A stretch of DNA of 64,000 nt, taken from positions 3,011,869 through 3,075,868 of the forward strand of contig NZ_LT575476.1 in the NCBI RefSeq assembly GCF_900086655.1, in the 5' to 3' direction. Both the position numbers and the translations under genes were made by a program. A model generated the notes under the pieces. The model ran no database searches and was not told where the DNA came from. It saw only the letters and a list, made by a program, of their open reading frames with translations. Positions 19,705 to 32,663 of this stretch are shown piece by piece (positions within the stretch are counted from its first letter, which is position 1; the number at the start of each line of letters is the position of its first letter). This DNA comes from Paenibacillus tuaregi. GTDB lineage: Bacteria; Bacillota; Bacilli; Paenibacillales; Paenibacillaceae.

Positions 19705-21469
19705 TGTGTTTCGGAAAAACAGCATTTTTATCAAAATTCTAATCCTGATGTTATCCGGTACAATCCTGATTTCGGTCCTCCTGATGTTCGCATCGTCATC
19801 CATTTCGGAACGCATTCTGCTCGATCAGGTCGTACGAAATGCATCTGCCAACATGAACCTCATGAAAGATGACTTGCTCAGCTACCACGATCAAGTCGTC
19901 AACACCATGCTTCAGGTCAATCGAAGCAAGGAGTTCAGGAATTATATCACGAAGCCGGCCAACACACCGCTGGAGCAGATTAAACTTGTGATTGCGCTCG
20001 GGAGATACATGGATCTCTATAAAGACTATCTAAGCCCCGAGAATTCGCACATCATCGTATCCGGCATTCCCGGTGAAGGCGGAAGGCATTATTCGAGCAA
20101 TTCTCTCAAATGGGACAAGATCCCGCAGGACTTCGTCTCGAAATTCATGAACCATAATGGCCAGGTTCAGAATCGGATTCAGTACTACAGCAGCCTAGAT
20201 TTATTCTCGGAATCCGTTCCTTATGATAATTACTTGTTTGCAGCCAAGCCATTAATAGATACAACAACGAACCGTATGTATGGTTATGTTGCCGTTGTCA
20301 TGGACGAACTTAATATTTACCGGAAATATAAACCTTATATTTCGGATGGCATCCATATTTCGCTCATATCATCCGACGGTACCGTTCTGTCGAGCAATAA
20401 CAAGAAGCTGATCAGCAAGAAGAATACGTCTCTTCTATCCATTGCCACGGATACTTCTGTTAAGCATCAGGGGGTCTGGTCTGATACAGATGAGAAACAA
20501 ACGTACATCTCTTATTTTCTGCCTGAGTATAATGCGTATCTGGTAGAGGAGATTGATCAGTTAACGGCTTTTAAATCCCTGTACAGGATTTCGTCTGAAA
20601 TTCTCAAAGTAGTTATCCTCATCCTTATCATAAGTATGATCTTTGTCTATTCGCTTAGCCGGAGAATAACCAGACCTTTGAATAATCTGGTCAAAACGAT
20701 GCGGGACTCCAAAGGCGATAACTTGAAATACCATCCGCTTCAGGAGGATGGGAGCTATGAGACGAACGTATTAACAAAAGCCTACAACCGGTTTATTACC
20801 AAAATTGACCAGTATACCGAGAAGCTTGTTTATGAGCAGCAGGAGCGGCGGAAAGCGGATCTCAACGCACTGCAGATGCAGATCAATCCACATTTTCTGT
20901 ACAATACCTTAAGCTCAATCAAATATTTGGCCAAAATGAACCGTACCGACCAAGTTGACGAGACCATCAACAGTCTGATTTCTATGCTGCAGAGTACCCT
21001 CGGCTCTACAGAAGATCGCGTGACTGTGGAACAGGAGATTGAAACCCTTCAGCATTACGTTAACATCAAGCAGATCCGGTACGGCGAGCAGATCGCCGTC
21101 CATTATGAAATTGAAGAGAGCTGCTCCGAGCTCCTCGTTCCCAAGCTGATCATCCAGCCGTTTGTGGAAAATGCGTTCTTCCATGCTTTTCCTGGCTGCC
21201 CGAGTGGAAATATACAGGTCTTCATCCGCCGGCAGGATGAGTTCCTGATCATTGAAATCATCGATGATGGAATCGGCATGTCAGCGGTTGAGGATCAGAT
21301 CAATGAGCAGAAAAGGCAGCATTTGTCTGGAATCGGCATCAACAATGTCCACAGCCGTATCCAACTGCTGTTCGGTTCCCCGTATGGTGTTCGCATCGAG
21401 AGCGAGCCAGGCTATGGCACAGTAGTTCGAATCACCCTGCCCATTTTGGAGAAACAGGAAGCTGCGTAA
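19697..21469 (+). CDS. Sensor histidine kinase, YesM-like
   Basis: Membrane sensor kinase of 590 residues. One membrane segment near residues 11-30, an extracellular sensor of about 270 residues, a second segment near 303-322, a HAMP linker (about 323-375) and a His_kinase (5TM/YesM-type) region with the phospho-acceptor His in INPHFLYNTL, then an ATPase domain with N box VENAFFHAF and G boxes DDGIGM and SGIGINNV. The GTG start at 19697 overlaps the regulator gene by 8 bp; GTG at 19706 is an alternative. It forms a two-component system with the preceding gene and probably senses an extracellular sugar or its binding protein. Confidence 0.92.
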   Translation: MNDVFRKNSIFIKILILMLSGTILISVLLMFASSSISERILLDQVVRNASANMNLMKDDLLSYHDQVVNTMLQVNRSKEFRNYITKPANTPLEQIKLVIALGRYMDLYKDYLSPENSHIIVSGIPGEGGRHYSSNSLKWDKIPQDFVSKFMNHNGQVQNRIQYYSSLDLFSESVPYDNYLFAAKPLIDTTTNRMYGYVAVVMDELNIYRKYKPYISDGIHISLISSDGTVLSSNNKKLISKKNTSLLSIATDTSVKHQGVWSDTDEKQTYISYFLPEYNAYLVEEIDQLTAFKSLYRISSEILKVVILILIISMIFVYSLSRRITRPLNNLVKTMRDSKGDNLKYHPLQEDGSYETNVLTKAYNRFITKIDQYTEKLVYEQQERRKADLNALQMQINPHFLYNTLSSIKYLAKMNRTDQVDETINSLISMLQSTLGSTEDRVTVEQEIETLQHYVNIKQIRYGEQIAVHYEIEESCSELLVPKLIIQPFVENAFFHAFPGCPSGNIQVFIRRQDEFLIIEIIDDGIGMSAVEDQINEQKRQHLSGIGINNVHSRIQLLFGSPYGVRIESEPGYGTVVRITLPILEKQEAA

Positions 21470-21497
21470 GCTGCTTAAGGACAGTGTTCAGAGATAA

Positions 21498-21565
21498 CAA
21501 AAAGCCTGAGAAATGGGTATACCCCCGTCAAGATGACAAAGGTATGACCAGCTCAGGCTTTTTGC
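21498..21565 (+). terminator. Terminator of the YesN/YesM pair
   Basis: AAAAAGCCTGAG and CTCAGGCTTTTT form a perfect outer stem around a ~40-nt interior with a smaller GGTATACC dyad. The outer stem has T on its 3' side on both strands, so it may also stop minus-strand transcripts. Confidence 0.7.
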
Positions 21566-21609
21566 ATTTTGTATAAGTACATCTCCTCGTGCTTGTTCAG
21601 AAGCTGTCA

Positions 21610-21914
21610 TTATGGAATTTCCACAACTAACTCGGCCCATTGCTCCGAGACATAACCGCTCCCTGCAATGAGGAGATAGTTCGGACTGTTAATAGCTACC
21701 CGATAGCGGCCTCGAGCTTAGCCCGGGTTCCCTTTAGGTCAAATTGAAGCTCATGACTCACTCTGTACATCTTGGCGACTTCCTTGTTCGGCTGCTTCGC
21801 TGTAGACTCAGCGTAAACGGAAGTCGAATTAGGAATCGCTAAGGTTCCACCTATAGAGAGACTGGCTGAAATCGTGGCAAGGAAGATAGCCTTACTGATT
21901 TTTTTAAAAAGCAT
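21610..21914 (-). pseudogene. Small exported protein, apparently frameshifted
   Basis: The open frame 21696-21914 encodes 72 residues: a signal peptide (Lys-Lys start, hydrophobic core, cleavage probably after VYA near residue 35) and a short charged mature part ending in LEAAIG. Directly after its TAG stop, the +1 frame continues as VAINSPNYLLIAGSGYVSEQ and then WAELVVEIP with a stop at 21610. The junction falls at a GGG run, so a one-base loss could have cut a ~100-residue protein. Either this is a pseudogene, a sequencing error or the short form is the real product. The family is unknown. Confidence 0.45.
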
Positions 21915-21995
21915 ATTTAATTCTCCTTCGGCTTCTATTTAGACTTACTTCCTCCTTATTAGACGGGCTTAAATAGAAAAAGTTGTAAATCAAAG

Positions 21996-22026
21996 CAAAA
22001 AGCCTCAAAAATTGAGGCTTCAAAAA
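21996..22026 (-). terminator. Terminator of the glycosyltransferase/collagen region
   Basis: On the minus strand AAGCCTCAA, a short loop and TTGAGGCTTTTT form a compact stem with a T-run, 3 bp after the stop codon of the downstream glycosyltransferase. Confidence 0.85.
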
Positions 22027-22028
22027 TT

Positions 22029-23586
22029 TCATTCGATCCACCGGACCAGATTCGGACGCTCGTCAAGAATTGATAAATATTGCGACATCGATCCGAACTC
22101 ACCGCTTGGGTCCAGCTCCATATACCGCTTGAACTTTTGGATACGATCCTCCTTCTTCATCCATCCGAAATGCTTAAGACGAATATCCGAGAGCGCATTG
22201 GGCAGCTGGAAAATATTATTCGGAAACCGCCCACAGTGCTGAGGTGTCTCTCTCCAGGTATATTCGAAGTTGGTACGGTATCTTAAGAGGAACGGCCGGT
22301 AAGTCTGATGGGAGTTCCAGAATTGGTCCTCCCGGTAATGCTCTTCGTCCCAGAAGTCATACAGCCGAAAGCAAAACGCATCTGTATGGGTCTGGTTAAG
22401 CAGCTTGGGCAGCTCCTTAACAAATCTTGTCTCAAACATCTCATCCGCATCCAGATTTAGAATCCATTCCGGCTGGGTTGCGGCAGTCTCGCGCCACTGC
22501 TGCTTGCGCAGTTCAATCTCATTTGAGAACTTGGAGGAAGTATTGCTGACTAAATGCAGAGGAATTCCTTCCAGATATTCTTTGCAAAGGTCCAAAGTGT
22601 TGTCTGTACTTCCGTCATCAATGATGACTGCGGCATCAATATATTGTCTGTGTTCGGCAAGCACTTTTTCCAGATACCTGCCGCTTTCGTTTTTGACAAT
22701 CATAGTCAGTGTTAACTTGTTATGACTCCCCATTCTAATGTGAGGGGTGTCAATGAATGGATGGGCCGATGCTTGCCCAACATCTGATGCCGACGACCTG
22801 GACATAAATTCTGGAGCTCCTTCCAGATCAGATGAACGGTAAATATGATAGGCCGGATAATGAGTATCCACGTACAGCTGAAGCCCCAGTGCGGCGGCCC
22901 TGATGCAAAAATGCCGGTCTTCCCCCCAATAGGAAAGGTTAGGAATTTGCTTGAAATTCACACCGGTTAGCAGCGCCTTCCTGCTGATTAAGGTACATGC
23001 CCCCAATCCGCCTACTTCGTATACTCCAGGGGTTCTCATCTGTTCAATGAACTCATGGTAACGACGTAGCTTCTCTTCTTCGGAAAGCTGTTCTCCTCTA
23101 ACCTGCCTCCACTGGGTATACTCATCACTTAGCCACACCTGAGGCTGCTCACCTGCTTCCGGCTGCCATTTGGTCCAAAATACTTCCGAAACAATGTCCT
23201 TTCCAAGCGAAACCAGGTGATCCAACGTCTGGGGATATAATAAAAGATCGGAGTCTACTAAAAATACATAGTCAAACCCCTGTTCTAATGCGTAGTGTAA
23301 AATCATGTTTTTAATATTTGCCACATGCCATATCAAATCTTCATTCCAGTAATGGGTACGATCATCCGTCACATAATCCGCTTCTGACCTAGAGGAGATT
23401 AAAGTCACTTTAAGATGCGCAGTTTGAAATTCCTGAAGAAGCCTGCTGGATTGAATGTCCTTATTATCATCAACAAAGAGAAATGAGCACTCCGTTTCTG
23501 ACTGCTCCAGCCGGCTAAGCGATTCCAGAAATGGTTGTAATACTTCAGGTTTCTGATAGATTGGACTTGCTACCAGGACCCGGGCT

Positions 23587-23594
<8 letters not shown>
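22029..23594 (-). CDS. Two-part glycosyltransferase (GT2-like)
   Basis: Protein of 521 residues from the ATG at 23594 (an in-frame TTG at 23603 also exists). The first ~260 residues resemble a glycosyltransferase domain starting VLVASPIYQKPEVLQPFLES with a VDSDLLLYP metal site. The second half, starting near LTLTMIVKNESGRYLEKVL, is a GT2 A-type domain with IIDDGSTDNT and the DxD-like LNLDADEMF. No membrane segment is seen, so it is probably cytoplasmic. It overlaps the upstream glycosyltransferase gene by 8 bp and both lie downstream of the collagen-like gene, so glycosylation of that protein is the inferred job. Confidence 0.82.
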
Positions 23595-27055
<3,461 letters not shown>

Positions 27056-27068
27056 TTACTATTGGTTA

Positions 27069-27413
27069 TTACAGTTCCTCTCTAACTACACGATGGGCAG
27101 CTTGAAGCTGGCCGGTATCATCTTTACCCCACACGGAAATCACAATCTGATTCTGTGCGGGTCCTCCCGTTGTGAAATCGAACTTTATAGCATCCAGATT
27201 TGCATAATAATTTCTTGTAACCACTTCAGACGGACTTACAGAAATAGGATCGACAACATATAGAGTCATTGCGGTGTCAAGTACATATCCATGTACTTGG
27301 ACTGTGCCTGAGTTTACAAGATCACGATTTTCGATTTTAACGGTTAGCTGCTGAGTCGTCCTGACCCCACCCACAGGGTTGTTTTCAATTGGACCAGTTG
27401 AGAAAAAGGACAT
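27069..27413 (-). CDS. Short paralogue of the collagen-like protein N-terminal domain
   Basis: 114 residues from the ATG at 27413, chosen for the AAAGGAG seven bases upstream. It is clearly homologous over its whole length to the first ~118 residues of the collagen-like protein ([44 protein letters not shown]) but has no collagen tail. The two genes are 31 bp apart and co-directional, so they look like a tandem duplication. It may be a partner or anchor for assembly at the spore surface. No signal peptide is present. Confidence 0.8.
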   Translation of the reverse strand: MSFFSTGPIENNPVGGVRTTQQLTVKIENRDLVNSGTVQVHGYVLDTAMTLYVVDPISVSPSEVVTRNYYANLDAIKFDFTTGGPAQNQIVISVWGKDDTGQLQAAHRVVREEL

Positions 27414-27857
27414 TCCATCGCTCCTTTCCACTGAGAATTTAGATGTAAATATAAAAGTTTATCAACTCCCAACCTCAAATATGTGCAGTATACAAGCACA
27501 TTCATCAATTGATTTTCATCAGCTGTCCCTATTTCTTAAGCAATGCCAATTGGGTCATTGACCCCTAGCACTATCAATATAGTATTCCTCACGTTTATAG
27601 AATGATTGGACGAGGGAGCCCATCCATGTTAATTTGCATCTCATTCGCAAAGACACCTCGTACCCGCTGTTCCCTTTCGCTCTTACAAAATAAAGCTCAC
27701 TCCGCCATAATGGCAGCGATGAGCTTCATACTTCGGCAGATCCCTGAAAATTTTCTCTGGTGCTTTACCAGAAGAAAGTGTATTATAGGTATCTGTCAGT
27801 TTGTTTTTTCTATTATCCTGTGGCTAATTCAAATTATTACAAAAGGGGTTTACCATC
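27414..27857. other. Divergent intergenic region without a gene
   Basis: 444 bp between the short paralogue (minus) and the permease (plus). It must hold both promoters. I see no reliable sigma-A, sigma-K or sigma-G pair for the minus-strand gene. A 34-bp dyad (27693-27726) is the only clear structure. The open frames across it lack ribosome binding sites. Confidence 0.5.
27693..27726. promoter_or_regulatory. Dyad upstream of the amino-acid permease
   Basis: Nested inverted repeat: outer arms AAGCTCA/TGAGCTT, inner arms GCCA/TGGC around TAA. It lies about 130 bp before the permease start and has no T-run, so it is more likely an operator or leader hairpin than a terminator. No T-box consensus is present. 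Confidence 0.3.
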
Positions 27858-29255
27858 ATGACTAGACATAAACTAGGCTTCTGGGTTCTAACGGCCCTTG
27901 TGGTTGGCAATATGGTCGGCTCGGGAATCTTCATGCTGCCCCGCTCTTTGTCCGAAGCGGCGAGTCCTGCGGGTGTTTTGCTGGGATGGGGCGTTACCGG
28001 TCTTGGTGTGCTTATGCTGGCGCTTGTCTTTGGCAGTCTGGCTGTCCGAAAGCCGGAGCTCAGTGGGGGGCCACAAATTTACGCAAAGGAGTTATTCCGC
28101 GAAGGCTCCCACGCCGCCTTGCTGGCCGGCTTCATGTCCACCTGGGGCTATTGGGTTGGCAATATCGCAGGATTTGTTGCGGTGATCACAACTTTTACCA
28201 GCTATTTGTCCACCTTCTTCCCGGTGCTTACCAGTGACAAGGTGTGGCTGACGCTTGGAAGCTTTACGTTAAAAGCAGGCAACGTTCTTACGTTCCTCGT
28301 GTGCTCAGTACTTTTATGGGGAACACATGCCATCTGTCTCAAGGGAATGAAGGGCGCAGGGCAACTGAACTTTATCGCTACCGCAACAAAAGTTATTGGT
28401 TTTGCGCTCTTCATTGTGATCGCCCTTTTTGCTTTTGATCAGAGCAAAATCGGACCCCTAGTGGCCCCACGTACGAACGGCAGCGGAGAAACGCTCGGGC
28501 TTCTCTCCCAGATAAACGGAGCCTCGGTCGCAACGCTATGGGCTTTCATTGGGGTTGAATCCGCTATGGTCTTTGCGGCCCGGGCCCGCAGGAAGCAGGA
28601 TATCCGCTGGGCAACCATCGTAGGGCTGCTAATCTCCATTGCGCTGTATGTCGGCATCAGCATCCTGACTATGGGCCTGCTCCCACAGGATCAACTGATC
28701 GCCTCCCAGAACCCACTGGTAGACGGCATTTCCACCGTGCTCGGACCTATCGGGGGCAAACTTCTGGCTGGGCTTGGCTTAATCAGCTTGCTCGGGTCTA
28801 CGATCGGCTGGGTGCTGCTGAGCAGCGAGGTACCATACCAGGCCGCTAAGCTGGGAGTTTTTCTAACGTCGTTCGCCAAAGAGAACAGTAAAGACATGCC
28901 AACGGTTTCGCTTTGGGTGTCCAACACACTTGGCCAAATTTTGCTGCTGTCCACGATCTCCGGATCTATCTCGGCAGCGTTTGATTTTATCATCTATATC
29001 GCCACGCTCGCCTACTTGGTACCCTATTTGATCGCCTCGCTTTACCATCTCAAGCTGATCTGGACCGGGGAGACTTACTCCCTGCAAAAAGAACGGGTAA
29101 CCGAGGGCATCATCGCGGTCCTAGCTGCTATATACTCTCTCTGGGTTATCGTTGCAGGTAACGCAGATCTTAAGACATTCCTGTTGGGTGTCGTCCTGAT
29201 TGTCAGCGGCATCCTGTTTTATCCGCTTCTTCTGCGGAACAAGAAATCGGTGTAA
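27858..29255 (+). CDS. Amino-acid permease/antiporter, APA family (basic amino acid/polyamine type)
   Basis: Integral membrane protein of 465 residues with 12-13 hydrophobic segments. The start LTALVVGNMVGSGIFMLP is the APC signature of the first membrane segment that contacts the substrate backbone, and the region ending GVESAMVFAARARRKQD (about residue 235-251) is typical of the arginine-ornithine antiporter subgroup. It is monocistronic with AAAAGGGG before the ATG. The precise substrate (arginine, ornithine, lysine or a related compound) is not determined. Confidence 0.87.
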   Translation: MTRHKLGFWVLTALVVGNMVGSGIFMLPRSLSEAASPAGVLLGWGVTGLGVLMLALVFGSLAVRKPELSGGPQIYAKELFREGSHAALLAGFMSTWGYWVGNIAGFVAVITTFTSYLSTFFPVLTSDKVWLTLGSFTLKAGNVLTFLVCSVLLWGTHAICLKGMKGAGQLNFIATATKVIGFALFIVIALFAFDQSKIGPLVAPRTNGSGETLGLLSQINGASVATLWAFIGVESAMVFAARARRKQDIRWATIVGLLISIALYVGISILTMGLLPQDQLIASQNPLVDGISTVLGPIGGKLLAGLGLISLLGSTIGWVLLSSEVPYQAAKLGVFLTSFAKENSKDMPTVSLWVSNTLGQILLLSTISGSISAAFDFIIYIATLAYLVPYLIASLYHLKLIWTGETYSLQKERVTEGIIAVLAAIYSLWVIVAGNADLKTFLLGVVLIVSGILFYPLLLRNKKSV

Positions 29256-29279
29256 ATGAATCGGCGACTGGGCTGTTTA

Positions 29280-29515
29280 GTTTTGTTTGAATGGAATGTA
29301 GTCTCGAACGGTCTGCTCGCCGATTCCAGTCGGTGTAGAAGTTTATTCGTGATAGAAGGTTTATGACTTTAACGTAAAAAGCAATTCAATGAGAGCATTA
29401 TCAATGGGCGTATCCTTCGGGGCATGCTTTATGGTAATGCCTTTTCCTTTGACAGCCGCTTTAGTAGGCTTGGAGATGTATATGCGCTGTCTAAATCACT
29501 ATGATATTTTTCGGA
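29280..29515 (-). pseudogene. Decayed IS3-family transposase fragment
   Basis: On the minus strand the text reads YHSDLDSAYTSPSLLKRL, then after a frame change SMPR and DTPIDNALIELLFTLKS, then further shifted pieces TGIGEQTVRDYIPFKQN. The first two match the HSDxGSxYTS and SMSRKGTPxDNAxIESF blocks of IS3-family (IS150-like) ORFB transposases, including the second Asp and the Glu of the DDE triad. At least two frameshifts and internal stops are present and the N-terminal half is absent. It marks past IS activity at the left edge of the biosynthetic cluster. Confidence 0.7.
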
Positions 29516-29951
29516 CACGTGGTACTACTTTATCTATTATAAAATGAACTAATAAAGGTCACCCTTTTAGGGTGCTGCGATTCCGAGTGTTCTTACGATC
29601 CCTGTTGTCTCCGAAATCCTTGAAATAACTATCCAATGGGGCATTTCGGAGACAAAGTCCTACGCTCCGCTTCTTCAGGATCACTCGGTCTCTCCGCTTC
29701 ATAACCATGCCCACGGCGACACCCGTCAATCTCGATCCGATCGCTTGCATCTTCATTCCACTGGATAACCCAACTTGTTCCTAAAACACAAAAACACCTC
29801 CAAGATTATCTCCCTATCTTACGCCAGGGTTCCATCCTCTTGAAGATGTTTTGATTTTGTCTCATGTTAAAGGGTCTGTCCCAGCGAGAATCGCCCTGAA
29901 CTCACCCTGACCGTTGATTTCTCTCCTCCGGGCAATGTATGACAAGCTGCT
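29516..29951. other. Intergenic stretch with mobile-element debris
   Basis: 436 bp before the end of the M20 peptidase gene. It holds the left copy of the ~80-bp repeat (29785-29868). A 65-codon minus-strand frame at 29559-29756 has no convincing ribosome binding site and a basic low-complexity product, so I do not call it a gene. No clear terminator for the 30-kb operon is visible. Confidence 0.5.
29785..29868. repeat. Left copy of a diverged ~80-bp repeat flanking the cluster
   Basis: Shares CAAAAACACCTCC, ATCTCC-TATCTTACG and CTTGAAG-TGTT with 61629-61713 in the same order and orientation, roughly three quarters identical by eye. Each copy has near-perfect terminal inverted repeats (AACACCTCCAAG and CTTGAAGATGTT). 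Confidence 0.65.
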
Positions 29952-31340
29952 CTAACCATCTGATGACAGCGGCTGCACACCGTAGCGCTCCAACACCCGG
30001 TAAATCGCATCTGTGCCAAAGTCCACCGCTTCTACGGGAATACGTTCATCCGCCGCATGAATCAGCTTGGTAAACTGCATGTCCTTGGGCAGCGGCATGG
30101 GCAGGAAACCGTAGGTTTGGATGCCAAGCTTCGCAAACCATCTTCCGTCCGTTCCCCCGGGCAGCAGCATCGGCACCGGAACGGCCTCCTGATCCGCTTC
30201 TTTCAGCACATCGGACAGCAAACCGAACATCCCCATGTCAGGAGCCGCGGCGCATGGATCATGGCGCAGCACTTCCAGCCCGATCGAATCATCAATCGCA
30301 AAGCGGCGCAGCTCGTCCATAAATTGCTGCGGAGTGACGCCCGGCAGCGTTCGGCCATCCAGCTCGACCGTAATTTCGCTGGGATGAACGTTGATTTTCT
30401 CGCCGCCGCGAACGACGGTCGCACTGACCGTATTACGCAGAAGCGGGGCGAACGTTCCTCCCTTTTCCCCCAGCAGCTTCAGAATGAGGCCTGCCAGCCG
30501 GGGACGCAGCAGCCCCCTCAGCAGTAGCGCTGGAAGCAGCGGCAGCGCGTCGGCCATGCCTTCAATCATCAACCGGGCTGCCGGTATCACATGGATCGGC
30601 AGCTTATTCCTGTTAAGCGATTGAAGCATGCTCCCCAATTGCGCCATACAGTCAGCTCCCGGCTTGCCCATGGAGCCGTGTCCCCCATCTCCCCGAATCG
30701 TCGCTTTGAGCCAACACAGCTGCTTCTCCGCCACCATAACCGGATAAAATGTTTTCCCCAGCGCATGAAACGCGAAGCCGCCAAATTCGCCAAGTGCATA
30801 CTTTACGCCCTTAAAATAATCGGCATGCCGCTCAACCAGAAAGGAAGCCCCGTATTCGCCCCCTGCTTCCTCATCGCTGACAATCGCCAATATGAGATCG
30901 CCGCGAAGCGGCAGCTTGCGGATATGCGCGAGGAGGAAAGCCGATACGAGCATAGCCACACCTCCTTTCATATCCAGAGCGCCCCGTCCCCAGACGAAAC
31001 CTTCGTGGATATCGCCACCGAACGGGTCACGGCTCCAGACTTGCTTGTCTACGCCAACGACGTCGACATGCCCGTACAGCAATAGCGGCGCTGCCGCTCC
31101 ACTGCCCTTCAGCCTGGCGAGCAGGTTGGGCCTGGCGGGATCCAGCGTCTCAATCCGCGTTTCAATACCCGCCTCCTCAAGCAGCTGCCGGATATACAAG
31201 ATGCATGCGGCTTCCTCACCTGGCGGATTTGTTGTATTGAAGCGGATCAAGGTCTGCAAAATCTCTACAGGAGACGGCAGCTCAACATAGCGCCAGGCTT
31301 CATCCTGATCCGACTCGTCATTAGCCAGCCGAATACCCAT
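29952..31340 (-). CDS. M20-family metallopeptidase/deacylase, last gene of the NRPS operon
   Basis: Cytoplasmic protein of 462 residues of the ArgE/DapE/CPG2 group. Metal ligands and catalytic residues are seen in YGHVDVVGV (His90, Asp92), GRGALDMKGG, SDEEAGGEYG and the helix starting GEFGG; a dimerisation domain lies in the middle (about 205-330). It starts 14 bp after the malonyl transacylase gene, so it is probably translated from the same message. Possible roles are trimming or deacylating the lipopeptide, or self-protection by hydrolysis. A housekeeping amidohydrolase that happens to be downstream is the alternative. Confidence 0.85.
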   Translation of the reverse strand: MGIRLANDESDQDEAWRYVELPSPVEILQTLIRFNTTNPPGEEAACILYIRQLLEEAGIETRIETLDPARPNLLARLKGSGAAAPLLLYGHVDVVGVDKQVWSRDPFGGDIHEGFVWGRGALDMKGGVAMLVSAFLLAHIRKLPLRGDLILAIVSDEEAGGEYGASFLVERHADYFKGVKYALGEFGGFAFHALGKTFYPVMVAEKQLCWLKATIRGDGGHGSMGKPGADCMAQLGSMLQSLNRNKLPIHVIPAARLMIEGMADALPLLPALLLRGLLRPRLAGLILKLLGEKGGTFAPLLRNTVSATVVRGGEKINVHPSEITVELDGRTLPGVTPQQFMDELRRFAIDDSIGLEVLRHDPCAAAPDMGMFGLLSDVLKEADQEAVPVPMLLPGGTDGRWFAKLGIQTYGFLPMPLPKDMQFTKLIHAADERIPVEAVDFGTDAIYRVLERYGVQPLSSDG

Positions 31341-31354
31341 GACCCCGCTCCTTC

Positions 31355-32641
31355 CTATAAAAGACTACCCGCGTATGATCGGTCGGATCGGTCGGCAGCA
31401 ATACCTGGCAAGCCTCGCAGACCGAACTCACCCTGCAGTCTGGCAAGCCGCCGCACCCGCTCTTCGGCGGACGCGCCTTTGGTGCGGAACACCGATTCCA
31501 GCATCGTCAGTGCCTGCCGGACATGCGCCTCTGCCACTTGCTCCCCCGTCTCACGCAGCCGCTCGACCAACTGCTGCACGCCGCGGTAAGGGAAAGCGAC
31601 GCCTTGTTCATATTCGGCCGCGTTCCAATTGCGGTTGCGGACGCAAGTGGCGATAGCCAGACAACGATTCAGCAGTTCAATTGAATAAGCATCCGTTCGC
31701 CGGCTTGCAGCAGCCAGATATGCCTCATCCTCCATATCATCAAAAGCGAATACGCGCAGGCCGTTCACTGGTGCCAGCCGTTTCAATACAGTACCTGGAC
31801 CCAGTTCCACGGCAGCGGCAGCGCCAATGCTTTTCTGAAATGCAAGGACCGCCGGCCAATTGACGGGTTCTGTTAATCCCCTTGCCAGATTACCCGCGAT
31901 CTCTGCCGTATCTCCGTAAGGCAGACCCGTCAAGGACGAAACAACGGGAAAGTCCATTTTTCCTAACGGGACGCGGCTCAGCACTTCAGCAAATTGCTCA
32001 GCCGCCGGGGCCATCAACGGGCTGTGGAACGGCGCACTTACCTGCAGCGGTATGACTGCGGCCCCATGGGCAGACAGTTTTTCGGACGCTTCATGCACGG
32101 CCTCTTTATGACCTGAAATCACCGTTTGCTGCTCTGAATTTATGTTCGATACCACAACAATACGGCTTCCGTCCGCACAGCCTGCGCTAATTTCCAAGCA
32201 TACCTTGGCGACAACATCCGAACTCGGCCCGTTCACCGCCGCCATCGCGCCGACCCCCGCAGCAGCGGCCCCTTGCATCAACTCGCCGCGGCGGCGTACA
32301 AGCCGGAGTGCTTCCGGGAACGCTATGGCCCCCGCGCAGGTAAGAGCAGTAATCTCGCCTAAGCTATGGCCGGCAGCCATCACAGGCAGGTACCCCCATT
32401 CCTGGCTGTAGACGCGATACATGGCCACACCAAGCGCAAGAATGGCGGGCTGGGCAATTTCAGTCCGCGTCAGCTCCGTCATCGGTCCCTCATACATCAG
32501 GCTGTCAAGGCGCATGCCCAGCGCTTCGTTCGCTTCCTCCATCGTCGATTTGACGATCGCATGCTGCTCGCTCAGTGCTTTTCCCATTCCGGTGCGCTGC
32601 GAGCCCTGACCGGGAAACCATATCGCATGTTTGTTCAGCAT
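31355..32641 (-). CDS. Discrete malonyl-CoA:ACP transacylase (trans-AT)
   Basis: 428 residues. Residues 1-~305 are a FabD-type acyltransferase with FPGQGSQ near the start, nucleophile Ser93 in GHSLGE and active-site His206 in PFHSPLM. A helical extension of ~120 residues follows, absent from housekeeping FabD but seen in some trans-acting ATs. AAGGAG lies upstream of the ATG. The PKS module in the same operon (43234-44517) has a KS and ACP but no AT, so this enzyme most likely loads that ACP with malonate. It lies between the thioesterase and the M20 gene with gaps of 22 and 14 bp. Confidence 0.9.
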   Translation of the reverse strand: MLNKHAIWFPGQGSQRTGMGKALSEQHAIVKSTMEEANEALGMRLDSLMYEGPMTELTRTEIAQPAILALGVAMYRVYSQEWGYLPVMAAGHSLGEITALTCAGAIAFPEALRLVRRRGELMQGAAAAGVGAMAAVNGPSSDVVAKVCLEISAGCADGSRIVVVSNINSEQQTVISGHKEAVHEASEKLSAHGAAVIPLQVSAPFHSPLMAPAAEQFAEVLSRVPLGKMDFPVVSSLTGLPYGDTAEIAGNLARGLTEPVNWPAVLAFQKSIGAAAAVELGPGTVLKRLAPVNGLRVFAFDDMEDEAYLAAASRRTDAYSIELLNRCLAIATCVRNRNWNAAEYEQGVAFPYRGVQQLVERLRETGEQVAEAHVRQALTMLESVFRTKGASAEERVRRLARLQGEFGLRGLPGIAADRSDRSYAGSLL

Positions 32642-32663
32642 GTTCCATCACGCTCCTTACGGA

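Noticed and set aside
27414..27600. Possible sporulation sigma-factor promoter for the collagen-like genes
   Set aside because: CATATTTG and TGAATG elements are present, but their spacing does not fit sigma-K or sigma-G, so I could not support a call.
27414..27857. T-box or lysine riboswitch in the permease leader
   Set aside because: No AGGGTGGNACCGCG or conserved lysine-aptamer core was found; only a simple dyad is visible.
27602..27865. 87-codon plus-strand frame before the amino-acid permease
   Set aside because: Weak start context, Cys-rich mixed product without domain features, and it overlaps the permease leader and its ribosome binding site.
29559..29756. 65-codon minus-strand frame next to the transposase remnant
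   Set aside because: No good ribosome binding site, basic low-complexity product, and it lies in mobile-element debris. Possible remnant but not supportable as a gene.
30057..31085. Several open frames of 77-164 codons opposite the M20 peptidase gene
   Set aside because: G+C-rich antisense shadows with no ribosome binding sites; the minus-strand frame contains the conserved M20 motifs.
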